Shown: positions 32,489 to 41,550 of the stretch, one piece after another
Layout of the letters: each line of letters begins with the position of its first letter
Position numbering within the stretch: the first letter of the stretch is position 1
Source of the DNA: Vineibacter terrae
Lineage (GTDB): Bacteria; Pseudomonadota; Alphaproteobacteria; Reyranellales; Reyranellaceae
Reading direction: 5' to 3'
DNA: 64,000 nt
NCBI RefSeq assembly: GCF_008039615.1
Contig: NZ_VDUZ01000013.1
Location: 1-64,000, forward strand
The notes under the pieces: generated by a model
Seen by the model: the letters and a program-made list of their open reading frames with translations, nothing else
What the model was told of the DNA's origin: nothing
Databases searched by the model: none
Position numbers and translations under genes: made by a program

Positions 32489-33730
32489 TTACGGCTCGGC
32501 TACGGGCCCGGAGGTCTCGAGCCCGGGCGGAACCTTGATCCAGCGGTAGCCGCGTGCGCCCAGATCATAGCCGATCTTGAAGAGCTCATTCATGTAGGCC
32601 TTGTCGAAAGGCTCTTTCAACGGAGTCTTGAACGTCGCGGGAATGAAGGCGAGATTGAAGTCCACCTTGTCCCGCCGTGATGTCACGTAGATCCGGTACA
32701 GATCGCCGACGCCCTGATTCTGGATCAGGGCGGCGATGGAGCGTCCTGCGATGCTCAACGCGCGGCGGTCGACCTGCTCCCAGTCTGCGTCGAGACGGGC
32801 GTTGCGAATGACGTAGATGCGCCGCCCACGGACCACGCCGCGGGCCTTCGCCTCGTCGCCCAGGCCGAACAGAGGTGGGTATGCGAAGACTTGGGCGCTG
32901 GCGCCACCATCGACGTGCATCTCCTGATACCGTCGTCCACCTGCCTCGACGTCAAACATGATCGGCGGGAACACACCGGGTATGGCAGCCGATGCGACCA
33001 GAATGTCTTGAATGAGGTTCAGGGCTCGCGGATGGCCGCTGGCCGCGATCTTCCCGATGTTCCAGATGACGCCGCGTCGTCCATCCAGATTCGTTGTCCC
33101 GATCAGCAGAAGTCTTCCCTTGGCATTTTCCGCCGCGATGTCCTGCATCATTTCGGCATTCATGAATTTCTGCACCAGCCGCTTCAGAGGCGTCGTATCG
33201 GAAAGCGCGTCGTCCAGCAGGGCCGCCAGCAACCATCGGCGTTCGAGGATGTCCTTGCTGGTGACCTCGGTGTAGATCCACCGCAACTTGTCGTCGTATC
33301 TGGGCCCCAGGAACGCGAACGGCGCGGTCAGCGCGCCTGTGCTCACGCCGGTGACGAGCTTGAATTCGGGGCGTGCGCCGCTGGCCGTCCATCCCAGCAG
33401 CAGCCCGGCGCCAAATGCACCATCTTCGCCGCCACCGGAAATCGCCAGGAACTGCGTCGGCGGCAGCTGCCCATGGCCTCCAGCAGATTTCAGCTGCGCC
33501 TTCTCTCGCTGAATGGACTCGAACGCATCGTGCAGCAGCAAGGCGCTGTGCTCGCGTGCAAAATACCGCACGCCCGGCATGCCCGGAACTTCAGCTTCAA
33601 TCTGGAGCTCCTTGGGAACCGCTGCCTGCCTCACCGGGGTCGAGCATGCCGACAGCAGCAGCATGCAAGCGACAAGCAGGAGGGAAGGGGGCCGAACCGT
33701 ACGATGCGTTCGCCGTGGTGTCTTCCCCAT
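32489..33730 (-). CDS. Patatin-like phospholipase lipoprotein
   Basis: A 413-residue predicted lipoprotein with lipobox LLLSAC, the lipidated Cys being at 29. The patatin fold shows FLAISGGGEDGAFGAGLLLGW (oxyanion loop), the nucleophile elbow GVSTG and the catalytic-Asp motif VDGGAS. It therefore has an intact Ser-Asp dyad and may hydrolyse lipid esters at the envelope. It is 29 bp from the following permease gene and could be co-transcribed. Confidence 0.86.
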   Translation of the reverse strand: MGKTPRRTHRTVRPPSLLLVACMLLLSACSTPVRQAAVPKELQIEAEVPGMPGVRYFAREHSALLLHDAFESIQREKAQLKSAGGHGQLPPTQFLAISGGGEDGAFGAGLLLGWTASGARPEFKLVTGVSTGALTAPFAFLGPRYDDKLRWIYTEVTSKDILERRWLLAALLDDALSDTTPLKRLVQKFMNAEMMQDIAAENAKGRLLLIGTTNLDGRRGVIWNIGKIAASGHPRALNLIQDILVASAAIPGVFPPIMFDVEAGGRRYQEMHVDGGASAQVFAYPPLFGLGDEAKARGVVRGRRIYVIRNARLDADWEQVDRRALSIAGRSIAALIQNQGVGDLYRIYVTSRRDKVDFNLAFIPATFKTPLKEPFDKAYMNELFKIGYDLGARGYRWIKVPPGLETSGPVAEP

Positions 33731-33807
33731 GACCTCGTTCTTTGTGCTTGATGCTACGATCGCTGCACTTGAAGCGGCCGTCCGCTAGTGCCGAGGTCCC
33801 CAACTGA

Positions 33808-34236
33808 TCACCAGCTCAGGTACAATCCGACGTCGCCCGGCACGCCGCCCGGGAAGTTGAGAATCTCCGCCCGTACCTTGTATCCGGCAGGACGCAGCTC
33901 CTTGACGAAGTACTCATAAGCGCGTTTGGCGAAGCCATCGAGCGACTCGGGCCAGTCTGCTTCCGAGTTGTTGATGCGACGGCCGCGATCGGTCGTCCAG
34001 CTTGACGGAAAGCTGACCACCAGGATCTCCCGTTGACCCGCCTCGGCGGCCCGGCGGACCGCGGCGGAAACACGCGCGTTTACTTCGGGGTGTATTTCGC
34101 GCTGGAAGAACGCATCGTGTAGCTTTTGCCTCTCCGTCTCTCTCTTCTGGTCGAGGTCGAACGCTTCACGAGCTTTTTTCGCCTCGATATCGTCCGCGAT
34201 CCGCTTGAGCTCGGCCGGTGATACCAGATCACTCAT
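33808..34236 (-). CDS. Hypothetical cytoplasmic protein (142 aa)
   Basis: The ATG at 34236 has GGAGG 8 bp upstream. The N-terminal half is a charged helix (about 8-70, probable coiled coil). The C-terminal half is mixed alpha/beta, with ILVVSFPSSWTTDRGRRIN and a short end GDVGLYLSW. I recognise no family, though small helix-plus-alpha/beta proteins of this kind occur in Bradyrhizobium-like genomes. Confidence 0.65.
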   Translation of the reverse strand: MSDLVSPAELKRIADDIEAKKAREAFDLDQKRETERQKLHDAFFQREIHPEVNARVSAAVRRAAEAGQREILVVSFPSSWTTDRGRRINNSEADWPESLDGFAKRAYEYFVKELRPAGYKVRAEILNFPGGVPGDVGLYLSW

Positions 34237-34818
34237 CAAGGTTCCTCCATGTCTCGAACGCCCGTCCGTGTGGGAACGTTCAAACTGGGAACAGCCATGC
34301 GCCTCATGAAATAAGCCCTGAAGTGCGAGTATAGCATGGCCGTCGGATACCGCTACGCCGGGGACGCCGATTCGGATAGCATCGCCAGGCGCTCACTACG
34401 GCATCAGGGTAGCGCCGAGCGAGCGATTTGAGGAGGCTCTCGTGCCCGCGACCAGGCGACTTCTTGGCCTGATCACGGACATCAGGGAACAAAGTGCAAG
34501 ATTCGGATACGATGTCGAACTGAGTTTAGTGACTTCCCGTCGATGGCACGGAATCTGTATTGGGTTGGCCGGTCGTTTTTGGGGAGCTATGGTGTTCCGA
34601 CGTTCGGACGGGGGCAGTCTGGAGCGATTGCGACGGGTGAGCCGCCCCAAGGCACCAGTCATCTTGATGTAATCGCGGTGTGTTGATTGGGGGCGTTTTC
34701 CATGCCGCACGAAGCGCAATTGCGCGGAGCGTGTCTGTTTGCTTTGAGCGGAGTTCCGGCTTCTACGGCAGATTGAGGCCCGCGCGTCTGTCATCGGACG
34801 CCGCGGCTGGAGGCCCGG
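34237..34818. other. Intergenic region without a supported gene
   Basis: 582 bp separate a minus-strand gene from the DUF3141 operon. Short open frames exist on both strands but lack ribosome sites and protein-like composition. GCGCAATTGCGC at 34714-34725 is a perfect 12-bp palindrome 94 bp before the DUF3141 start and may be a regulator site. This is the likely promoter region for the downstream operon. Confidence 0.45.
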
Positions 34819-37068
34819 ATGCAGGATTCATCACGTAAGAGCCGGGACGGCGCGCTGTCGGCTCCGGTCTTCGGGATTGTCGCCGATGCGGTGGCATACA
34901 TGATCGACGCCGGCCAACGGACCGTGCTGTTCATGGATGTGCTGCGTCAACGAGGAAACCAGTATGAGGAGCATCTCGCGGAGCTCGCCCCGCACGTGCT
35001 CCACTATTCGGCCGAGCTTGTTGTGGATGGGCGTCACCTTGATCGGCCCGTGAACTATGTTCTTGCGCGCATCGTTCCACCGGCGGGCGTCGTGATTGAG
35101 GCGAGGCGGCGGCCCTTCGTCGTCGTGGATCCGCGCGCGGGCCATGGTCCTGGGATTGGGGGCTTCAAGGCCGACAGCGAGATCGGCGTTGCTCTCAAGG
35201 CCGGCCATCCGTGCTATTTCATCGGCTTCTTGCCTGATCCGATGCCCGGCCAGACGATCGAGGACATTGCGCGCGCGGAGGCAGTGTTCCTCGAGAGGGT
35301 CATTGCGCTGCACCCTGACGCGGACGGCAAACCTTGTGTCATCGGCAACTGTCAGGCGGGCTGGGCGCTCATGATGCTGGCCGCCATGCGCCCGGAGCTG
35401 TTTGGTCCGCTGATCGTCGCGGGATCGCCCCTGTCCTACTGGGCGGGCGTGCGCGGGCGCAATCCGATGCGCTACTCCGGTGGCTTGCTCGGCGGCAGCT
35501 GGCTGACGGCGCTCACCAGCGATCTCGGGCACGGCAAGTTCGACGGCGCGTGGTTGGTTCAGAACTTCGAGAACCTCAATCCCGCCAACACCCTTTGGGG
35601 CAAGCAGTACAATCTCTACAGCAAGATCGATACGGAGGCGCCGCGATACCTCGAGTTCGAGCGGTGGTGGGGAGGCCACGTCAACCTGAACGCCGAAGAA
35701 ATCCAGTTCATCGTCGACGAGCTGTTCATCGGCAACAACCTCGCAGCCGGCCGGATCCAGACGTCGGACGGAACGGCTGTTGATCTGCGGAACATTCGCT
35801 CGCCCATCGTGGTTTTCTGCTCCAAGGGAGACAACATCACGCCGCCCCAGCAGGCGCTCGGGTGGATTCTCGATCTTTATGAGGATGTCGACGAGATCCG
35901 GGCCTATGGACAGACGATCGTGTACACTGTCCATGAGTCCGTCGGGCATCTGGGAATCTTTGTTTCCGGTGGCGTCGCCCGCAAGGAGCACGGCGAGTTC
36001 TCCAGCAATATCGACCTGATCGATGTTCTGCCGCCGGGTCTCTACGAGGCCGTGTTCATTCCCAAGACCGGGCAGACCACGGGCGTCGACCTCGTCTCTG
36101 GCGAATGGATCATGCGTTGCGAGGCGCGGACGCTCGACGACATCCGGGCACTGGGCGGAAACAGTGCTGACGACGAGCGCCGGTTCGCCACGGCTGCCCG
36201 TGTCTCGGAGATCAACCTGGCGCTGTACCGTGCCTTCGTTCAGCCTGCGGTGCAGGCCTTCTGGCCGCCACCCATGGCCAAATGGATGCACGAAATGCAT
36301 CCTCTCCGCCTGCAGTACAAGCTCTTCTCCGATGCCAATCCCTGGATGGCTCAGGTGCAAGACAAGGCTCGGGAAGTGAGAGAGAACCGCAAGCCGGTTA
36401 CGGCCGCCAATCCTTTCGCCGCCGTTCAGCAGAGCATGTCGGCTCAGATCGTTGGAGGCCTCAATGCTTGGCGTGACATGTGCGAGGCGGCCAGCGAGTC
36501 GATGTTCCTGTCGGTCTACGGGTCTCCCGCGCTGCAGGCGGCGGTAGGGATCGATTCCGATGACGCAGGGCCCCAGCGGCGTCCGCCGAAGAGCGCACTG
36601 CATCGCGAGCTGGTTGAATTGCGCATAGCGCAGCTGAAGACCCAGATCACTTGTGGCGGGTTGCGAGAGGCGTTGGTCCGGGCGCTGCTCTATGTCGGAC
36701 TGCCCAGGGGCGCGGTCGACGAGCGGGGCTTCGAGGCCATCCGTCGCGTGCGCAATGCCGTGGACGAGGGCACGCGGCAGACGCTGGCTGAATTCAAGGC
36801 CATGGTGCGTGAGCAATTCTTCATGCTCATCGTGGATCAGCAAGCTGCGCTCGCGGCGATACCGGCCCTTTTGCCAAATGACGCCGATCAACGTCGCAAG
36901 GCATTCGCTACGCTGTGCCAGGTGCTGGAGGCTGCCGGCCAGATCGCTGGCGAGCCGGCGCACAGGCTGATGCAGGTGGAGAAGCTGTTCGATCCGGATG
37001 CGGAACCAGCTGCGGACCATCAGAGCGGCCAGAGAATGACAAAGCTTGAAGGAACAAAGGCATCATAA
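34819..37068 (+). CDS. DUF3141 alpha/beta-hydrolase (PhaC-like) protein
   Basis: The 749-residue protein has an alpha/beta-hydrolase region (about 40-400) related to poly(3-hydroxyalkanoate) synthases. VDPRAGHGPGIGGFKADSEI is conserved, and the nucleophile elbow reads GNCQAGW, with Cys in the nucleophile position as in PHA synthases. VFCSKGDNITPPQQ and SVGHLGIFVSGG contain the expected acid and His. A helical C-terminal extension of about 300 residues follows. GGAGG precedes the ATG. It heads the pta-ackA-fabI operon, and this gene set recurs in alphaproteobacteria. Confidence 0.87.
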   Translation: MQDSSRKSRDGALSAPVFGIVADAVAYMIDAGQRTVLFMDVLRQRGNQYEEHLAELAPHVLHYSAELVVDGRHLDRPVNYVLARIVPPAGVVIEARRRPFVVVDPRAGHGPGIGGFKADSEIGVALKAGHPCYFIGFLPDPMPGQTIEDIARAEAVFLERVIALHPDADGKPCVIGNCQAGWALMMLAAMRPELFGPLIVAGSPLSYWAGVRGRNPMRYSGGLLGGSWLTALTSDLGHGKFDGAWLVQNFENLNPANTLWGKQYNLYSKIDTEAPRYLEFERWWGGHVNLNAEEIQFIVDELFIGNNLAAGRIQTSDGTAVDLRNIRSPIVVFCSKGDNITPPQQALGWILDLYEDVDEIRAYGQTIVYTVHESVGHLGIFVSGGVARKEHGEFSSNIDLIDVLPPGLYEAVFIPKTGQTTGVDLVSGEWIMRCEARTLDDIRALGGNSADDERRFATAARVSEINLALYRAFVQPAVQAFWPPPMAKWMHEMHPLRLQYKLFSDANPWMAQVQDKAREVRENRKPVTAANPFAAVQQSMSAQIVGGLNAWRDMCEAASESMFLSVYGSPALQAAVGIDSDDAGPQRRPPKSALHRELVELRIAQLKTQITCGGLREALVRALLYVGLPRGAVDERGFEAIRRVRNAVDEGTRQTLAEFKAMVREQFFMLIVDQQAALAAIPALLPNDADQRRKAFATLCQVLEAAGQIAGEPAHRLMQVEKLFDPDAEPAADHQSGQRMTKLEGTKAS

Positions 37069-37116
37069 GGACATGCCGGCGATTCGGCATGCCCGACTGA
37101 TCGCGGGGTCTTTGGA

Positions 37117-38082
37117 ATGACATCTCCTGACGTATCGGCTGGCGCAGTGCCGCACGCCAAGTATGAACGCCTGATCGCGCGCGCTCGGCAGGTCAAGGCG
37201 GTCACGACCATTGTGGCGCATCCCTGCGACGAGACTTCGCTGCGCGGGGCGGTAGAGGCCGCTGACGCCGGGATAATCGTGCCCATGCTCGTCGGCCCCG
37301 TGGCGAAGATCGCCGCCGTTTCGAAGCAGCATAAGCTTGATGCGTCGCGGTTCGAGATCGTCGACGTCCCGCATAGCGATGCGGCCGCGAACAAGGCGGT
37401 CGAGCTGATTCATCAGGGCAAAGGTGAGCTCTTGATGAAGGGCAGCCTGCACACCGATGAACTGATGCGGGCGGTCACGGCGTCGTCGACCGGCCTGCGC
37501 ACCGCGCGCCGCATCAGCCACGTGTTTGTGATGGACGTGCCGACATACGCCGAAACACTGTTCATCACTGACGCCGCTATCAACATCTTCCCCGACCTGG
37601 ACGTCAAGCGAGACATCATTCAAAACGCGATAGACCTGTTCACGCAGGTCGGTTTGGGGACGCCCCGGGTTGCCATCCTGTCGGCCGTCGAAACGGTGAC
37701 CACCAAGATTCCATCGACCATCGAGGCCGCTGCTTTGTGCAAAATGGCCGATCGCGGGCAGATCACCGGCGGATTGCTCGACGGTCCGCTTGCCTTCGAC
37801 AATGCGATCGACCCGGAAGCAGCAAGGATCAAGGGGATCCGATCGGAAGTCGCAGGGCGCGCCCAGATCTTGGTCGTGCCCGACCTCGAGGCCGGCAACA
37901 TGCTTGCGAAGAATTTGACCTTCCTGGCAAACGCGGATGCTGCCGGTATCGTGCTGGGCGCGCGCGTGCCGATCATCCTGACGTCGCGCGCCGACAGCGT
38001 GCGTGCACGCATGGCGTCGTGCGCTGTTGCGGTTCTCTATGCGGACGCCCGCCGGCGCACGGTGGCGGTGCCCGCCGCATGA
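37117..38082 (+). CDS. Phosphate acetyl/butyryltransferase
   Basis: The 321-residue protein transfers an acyl group between CoA and phosphate. PTA-family segments include [52 protein letters not shown] and [20 protein letters not shown]. An N-terminal MaoC/hydratase domain, present in the bifunctional relatives, is absent. Its stop overlaps the acetate kinase start (ATGA), so the two products probably run as an acyl-CoA to acyl-phosphate to ATP pathway. Confidence 0.9.
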   Translation: MTSPDVSAGAVPHAKYERLIARARQVKAVTTIVAHPCDETSLRGAVEAADAGIIVPMLVGPVAKIAAVSKQHKLDASRFEIVDVPHSDAAANKAVELIHQGKGELLMKGSLHTDELMRAVTASSTGLRTARRISHVFVMDVPTYAETLFITDAAINIFPDLDVKRDIIQNAIDLFTQVGLGTPRVAILSAVETVTTKIPSTIEAAALCKMADRGQITGGLLDGPLAFDNAIDPEAARIKGIRSEVAGRAQILVVPDLEAGNMLAKNLTFLANADAAGIVLGARVPIILTSRADSVRARMASCAVAVLYADARRRTVAVPAA

Positions 38083-39299
38083 GTTCCCGCGACGCAATTC
38101 TCATCGTCAACGCCGGCTCCTCGAGCGTCAAGTTCCAGGTCTTCGGCATTGGCACGGCCGGGGAGCCAGTGCGCCTGATCAAGGGCCAGGTCGATGGCAT
38201 CGGGACGCGACCGAGGTTGCGGGCCAGCGACTCCGACGGGGCGGTTCTCATCGATCGCATGTCGACCGTTGCGGATATTCCGGATGTTCCGGCAGCGCTG
38301 CACGCGGCCGGCGATTGGCTGCGCCAACAGCACGGAATCAATCCGGTTGCCGTGGGTCACCGTGTCGTGCACGGCGGGCCAGAGTACGACAAGGCGGTGC
38401 TGATCGATGCGGATGTCATTGCACGGCTGGAGAAATACGTCCCCCTCGCGCCCCTGCATCAGCCCAACAATCTTGCACCGATCCGGACGATCGGCGAGCG
38501 CTTTCCCGGGTTGGCCCAGGTTGCGTGCTTCGATACCGCCTTCCATCGTGCTCACGACGCGCTTGCAGATCACTTCGCGCTCCCCGAGCACCTGCACGAC
38601 GAGGGTGTGCGACGCTACGGGTTCCATGGTCTGTCCTACGAATTTATCGCGAGCCGCCTTCCGGCTGTGGCACCCGATATCGCGACCGGCCGGGTCATCG
38701 TCGCGCACCTCGGCAGCGGTGCCTCGATGTGTGCGCTCAGCAATGGCAGGAGTATCGAAAGCACGATGGGGTTTACCGCGCTGGACGGCTTGCCGATGGG
38801 CACACGTCCGGGGCATCTCGATCCCGGCGTGATTCTGTACCTGATCGGACAACAGGGCATGAGCGTCGCCGGGGTACAGGAGATGCTCTACCACGATTGC
38901 GGTTTGAAGGGGCTGTCGGGCATCAGCAACGACGTGCGTGAGCTCGAGGCGAGCACCGACCCAAGGGCGCAGTTCGCGCTCGAGTACTTCGCGTATCGGA
39001 TAAGTCTATGCGCAGGCATGCTGTGTGCAGCACTCGGCGGCCTCGATGCATTCGTGTTCACGGCCGGCATTGGCGAGAACTCCGCCGGCGTTCGCGCGAG
39101 GACCGTTGCCAGGTTGAAGTGGCTGGGCGTCGAGCTGGATTCGGCTGCCAATGCCAGCCATGCGCTCAGGATCTCGAGACCTGAAAGCAGGTGCCCTGTC
39201 TACGTGATCCCAACGGACGAGGAGCTCATGATCGCTCGCCATACGATGACATTGATCGCCGATCGCGACGTGTCCGATCCTGCTCTCGCGAGGTCGTGA
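38079..39299 (+). CDS. ackA: Acetate/propionate kinase
   Basis: The 406-residue ASKHA-fold kinase makes ATP from acyl phosphate. Signature [13 protein letters not shown] is at residues 10-22, and the second signature [13 protein letters not shown] near 180, followed by [30 protein letters not shown] near the C-terminus is the adenine-binding segment. The start at 38079 overlaps the pta stop, and its own stop overlaps the fabI ATG (TGATG). The protein is intact. Confidence 0.93.
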   Translation: MSSRDAILIVNAGSSSVKFQVFGIGTAGEPVRLIKGQVDGIGTRPRLRASDSDGAVLIDRMSTVADIPDVPAALHAAGDWLRQQHGINPVAVGHRVVHGGPEYDKAVLIDADVIARLEKYVPLAPLHQPNNLAPIRTIGERFPGLAQVACFDTAFHRAHDALADHFALPEHLHDEGVRRYGFHGLSYEFIASRLPAVAPDIATGRVIVAHLGSGASMCALSNGRSIESTMGFTALDGLPMGTRPGHLDPGVILYLIGQQGMSVAGVQEMLYHDCGLKGLSGISNDVRELEASTDPRAQFALEYFAYRISLCAGMLCAALGGLDAFVFTAGIGENSAGVRARTVARLKWLGVELDSAANASHALRISRPESRCPVYVIPTDEELMIARHTMTLIADRDVSDPALARS

Positions 39300-40081
39300 T
39301 GGCTATCGAGCGCGTACGCGCCTCCCTTGAAGGCCGCAAGGCGCTCGTTGTCGGCATCGCCAACGAGCAGTCCATAGCATGGGGATGCGCCAAGTGGCTG
39401 CGCGCCCTGGGTGCCGATATCGCCGTTACCTACCTTAACGAGAAGGCGAAGCCGTACGTCGAGCCGTTGGCACAGGAGCTCGAGGCGCCGATATTGATGC
39501 CGCTTGACGTGCGCCAGCAGGGGCAAATGGAGACGGTGTTCGAGCGGATCGAACGGGAGTGGGGGCAGCTGGATATCCTCGTCCACTCCATCGCCTTCTC
39601 GCCGAGGGAAGCACTACAGGGGCGCGTGGTCGATGTGCCACGTGATGGCTTCCTGACCACGCTGGACGTCTCTTGCTGGTCCTTCTTGCGCATGGCCCAT
39701 CTGGCTGAACCGCTGATGACGAAGGGCGGGACGCTCTTCACGATGACGTACTATGGCAGCCAGATGGTCGTCGAGAACTACAACATCATGGGCGTCGCAA
39801 AGGCAGCCCTGGAAAGCGCCGTGCGCTATGTAGCTGCCGAGCTGGGCCCCAAAGGCATTCGCGTTCATGCGGTTTCACCGGGACCCCTGGCGACGCGGGC
39901 GGCCTCGGGTATTCCCGAATTCGACGACTTGCTGGAAAAAGCCCGGGAAAAGGCGCCGGCTCGGCACCTGGTCAGCATCGACGATGTCGGGGCGGCGACG
40001 GCATTTCTGGCGCTCGACCAGGCACGTCTCATCACGGGCGAGACACTCTACATCGACGGGGGATATCACATTATAGATTAG
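39299..40081 (+). CDS. fabI: Enoyl-[acyl-carrier-protein] reductase, FabI type
   Basis: The 260-residue atypical SDR reduces enoyl-ACP with NAD(P)H. It has the nucleotide-binding VVGIANEQSIAWG and the substrate-Tyr pair TYYGSQMVVENYNIMGVAKA, with the catalytic Tyr-x6-Lys spacing. GETLYIDGGYHI closes the domain. Housekeeping fabI is usually elsewhere in the genome, so this is probably a paralogue dedicated to this operon, whose DUF3141 and acyl-phosphate partners suggest short-chain acyl or PHA-like metabolism. Confidence 0.9.
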   Translation: MAIERVRASLEGRKALVVGIANEQSIAWGCAKWLRALGADIAVTYLNEKAKPYVEPLAQELEAPILMPLDVRQQGQMETVFERIEREWGQLDILVHSIAFSPREALQGRVVDVPRDGFLTTLDVSCWSFLRMAHLAEPLMTKGGTLFTMTYYGSQMVVENYNIMGVAKAALESAVRYVAAELGPKGIRVHAVSPGPLATRAASGIPEFDDLLEKAREKAPARHLVSIDDVGAATAFLALDQARLITGETLYIDGGYHIID

Positions 40082-40284
40082 GAGCAGCCGCAAGGCGGCC
40101 TGGCGCCTGCCTTGCCGTGGGCGAGGTGGATTGCTTGTCATGCGCGTCCGCACGCAGCGTCAGCAATCTAACCGGACGTTCAGCAGAACAGCAGAAATTG
40201 CAAGAACAGGATACATGCCCTGCGCCGGCGTAGGTTAGTCATGCGTGCAAGCGCGTACGCATATCGGCGAGAGCGGAGGGAGCG

Positions 40285-41523
40285 ATGCTGGTCCGCGTGC
40301 TCCGAAAGGGCAGAGTCAGCGCCCGGCCACCGGATGAACCGGCCGCCACGGCGGTGCCAATCAACGGCGCAGCGTTATCCACCTATCAGGACGCTGACGG
40401 GAGCAGGTGCGCCGAGCCAGTGCTGCGTGACGCGGCCGGCTCCGACAACACAATGGCGCCGGAGGCCGGAGGAGAGGAGGGATCGCTGCTGCGTACGCCG
40501 GAATTGCGCCTGTCGCCGGCCGACGGCTGCGAGCCCGCAGCAGGCAATGGCGTAGATCAGCGACTTGGCAGGGCGGGCGGCATCGATGAGCTGCTTCTCG
40601 AAGCATTGGCGCGCGAGACGTTGGCAACCTGTCGCGCCGACATTCTGGCGGCCCGTCAGATCGTGCTGGCCTCGCGCAAACCCGAAGGCATCCATCGCAC
40701 GCGGGTAGCCCTGCGCCGTCTGCGCGCAGCGGCCAAACTTTTCGGGCGTGCCTTGCAGAACGAACGGGTGTTGGCGCTTGCCAGTGAGGCCAAGCGCTTT
40801 GCCTGTGCGTGCGGTGCCGCGCGCGATCTGGATGTTTTCCTGGCCAGCGCCTTGAAGGAGGCCCAAGAGCATTTCGTGAGGCAAGCGGACACGGCCGAAG
40901 CGCTGCGATCATTCCGCGCGACCGTGCTCCGCCGGCGCCGTGGACAGCATGAGGCGGCTCGATTGGCGCTGAGCAGCACCTTGTTCGAAGCACTCGATGA
41001 CCGTTTGAAGGAGTTGCTCGCTGAACCACTGCGGACGACGCTGGATTCGTGCGTCTGTGAACATCCGCAGGACGGTATGCCGCCGGGCGGGGCGCTGGGA
41101 TTGGCGGGCGATGCCAGGGTCTTTGCTCGCGAGGCGCTGCAGCGACGTGACCGGCGGCTGCGCAAGAAGCTCAAGCGGTTCGATAAGCTCGACGCGGCGC
41201 AGCGCCACCAATTGCGCCTGCGCGTCAAGAAGCAGCGGTATGCCGCTACGTTCGTCACGTCGCTCTTCGATCACAGGGACGCTTCGGCCTACATCCAGGC
41301 GACTGCCGCGCTCCAGGACGCGCTCGGATTTGCCAACGACCGGGCCACGGCCGTCTATGTTGTGGCCGACGTGCGGTCATTCGCTCATCCACGGGGGCGG
41401 GTTGACTGGGGCGCGGGCGTGCTCAAGGGTTGGCTGGAAGCGCTAGCGTTGGCGGGCCAGGCTGACCAAGCCGTGCTTTCGGCGATCAAGCACTTTGCGA
41501 GGGCGCCACGATTCTGGCGCTGA
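40285..41523 (+). CDS. CHAD-domain protein
   Basis: A 412-residue protein. The first ~110 residues are low-complexity and polar. Residues about 115-405 are a CHAD domain, with conserved RKPEGIHRTRVALRRLRAAA and the second-half LRLRVKKQRYAATFV, rich in His/Arg/Lys for binding polyphosphate. No CYTH triphosphatase domain is present. GGAGGGAGCG precedes the ATG. CHAD proteins associate with polyphosphate granules, which fits the PPK2 gene 1.8 kb away. Confidence 0.85.
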   Translation: MLVRVLRKGRVSARPPDEPAATAVPINGAALSTYQDADGSRCAEPVLRDAAGSDNTMAPEAGGEEGSLLRTPELRLSPADGCEPAAGNGVDQRLGRAGGIDELLLEALARETLATCRADILAARQIVLASRKPEGIHRTRVALRRLRAAAKLFGRALQNERVLALASEAKRFACACGAARDLDVFLASALKEAQEHFVRQADTAEALRSFRATVLRRRRGQHEAARLALSSTLFEALDDRLKELLAEPLRTTLDSCVCEHPQDGMPPGGALGLAGDARVFAREALQRRDRRLRKKLKRFDKLDAAQRHQLRLRVKKQRYAATFVTSLFDHRDASAYIQATAALQDALGFANDRATAVYVVADVRSFAHPRGRVDWGAGVLKGWLEALALAGQADQAVLSAIKHFARAPRFWR

Positions 41524-41550
41524 TCATCGCCGTCGATCTTGGAGCTGGCC

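Noticed and set aside
34396-34794. Possible small genes in the intergenic region before DUF3141 (both strands)
   Set aside because: No ribosome site, poor composition and no recognisable family. Treated as non-coding.
34831-37020. 729-codon minus-strand open frame
   Set aside because: It is an exact shadow of the DUF3141 gene with no recognisable motif. The + strand protein is clearly conserved.
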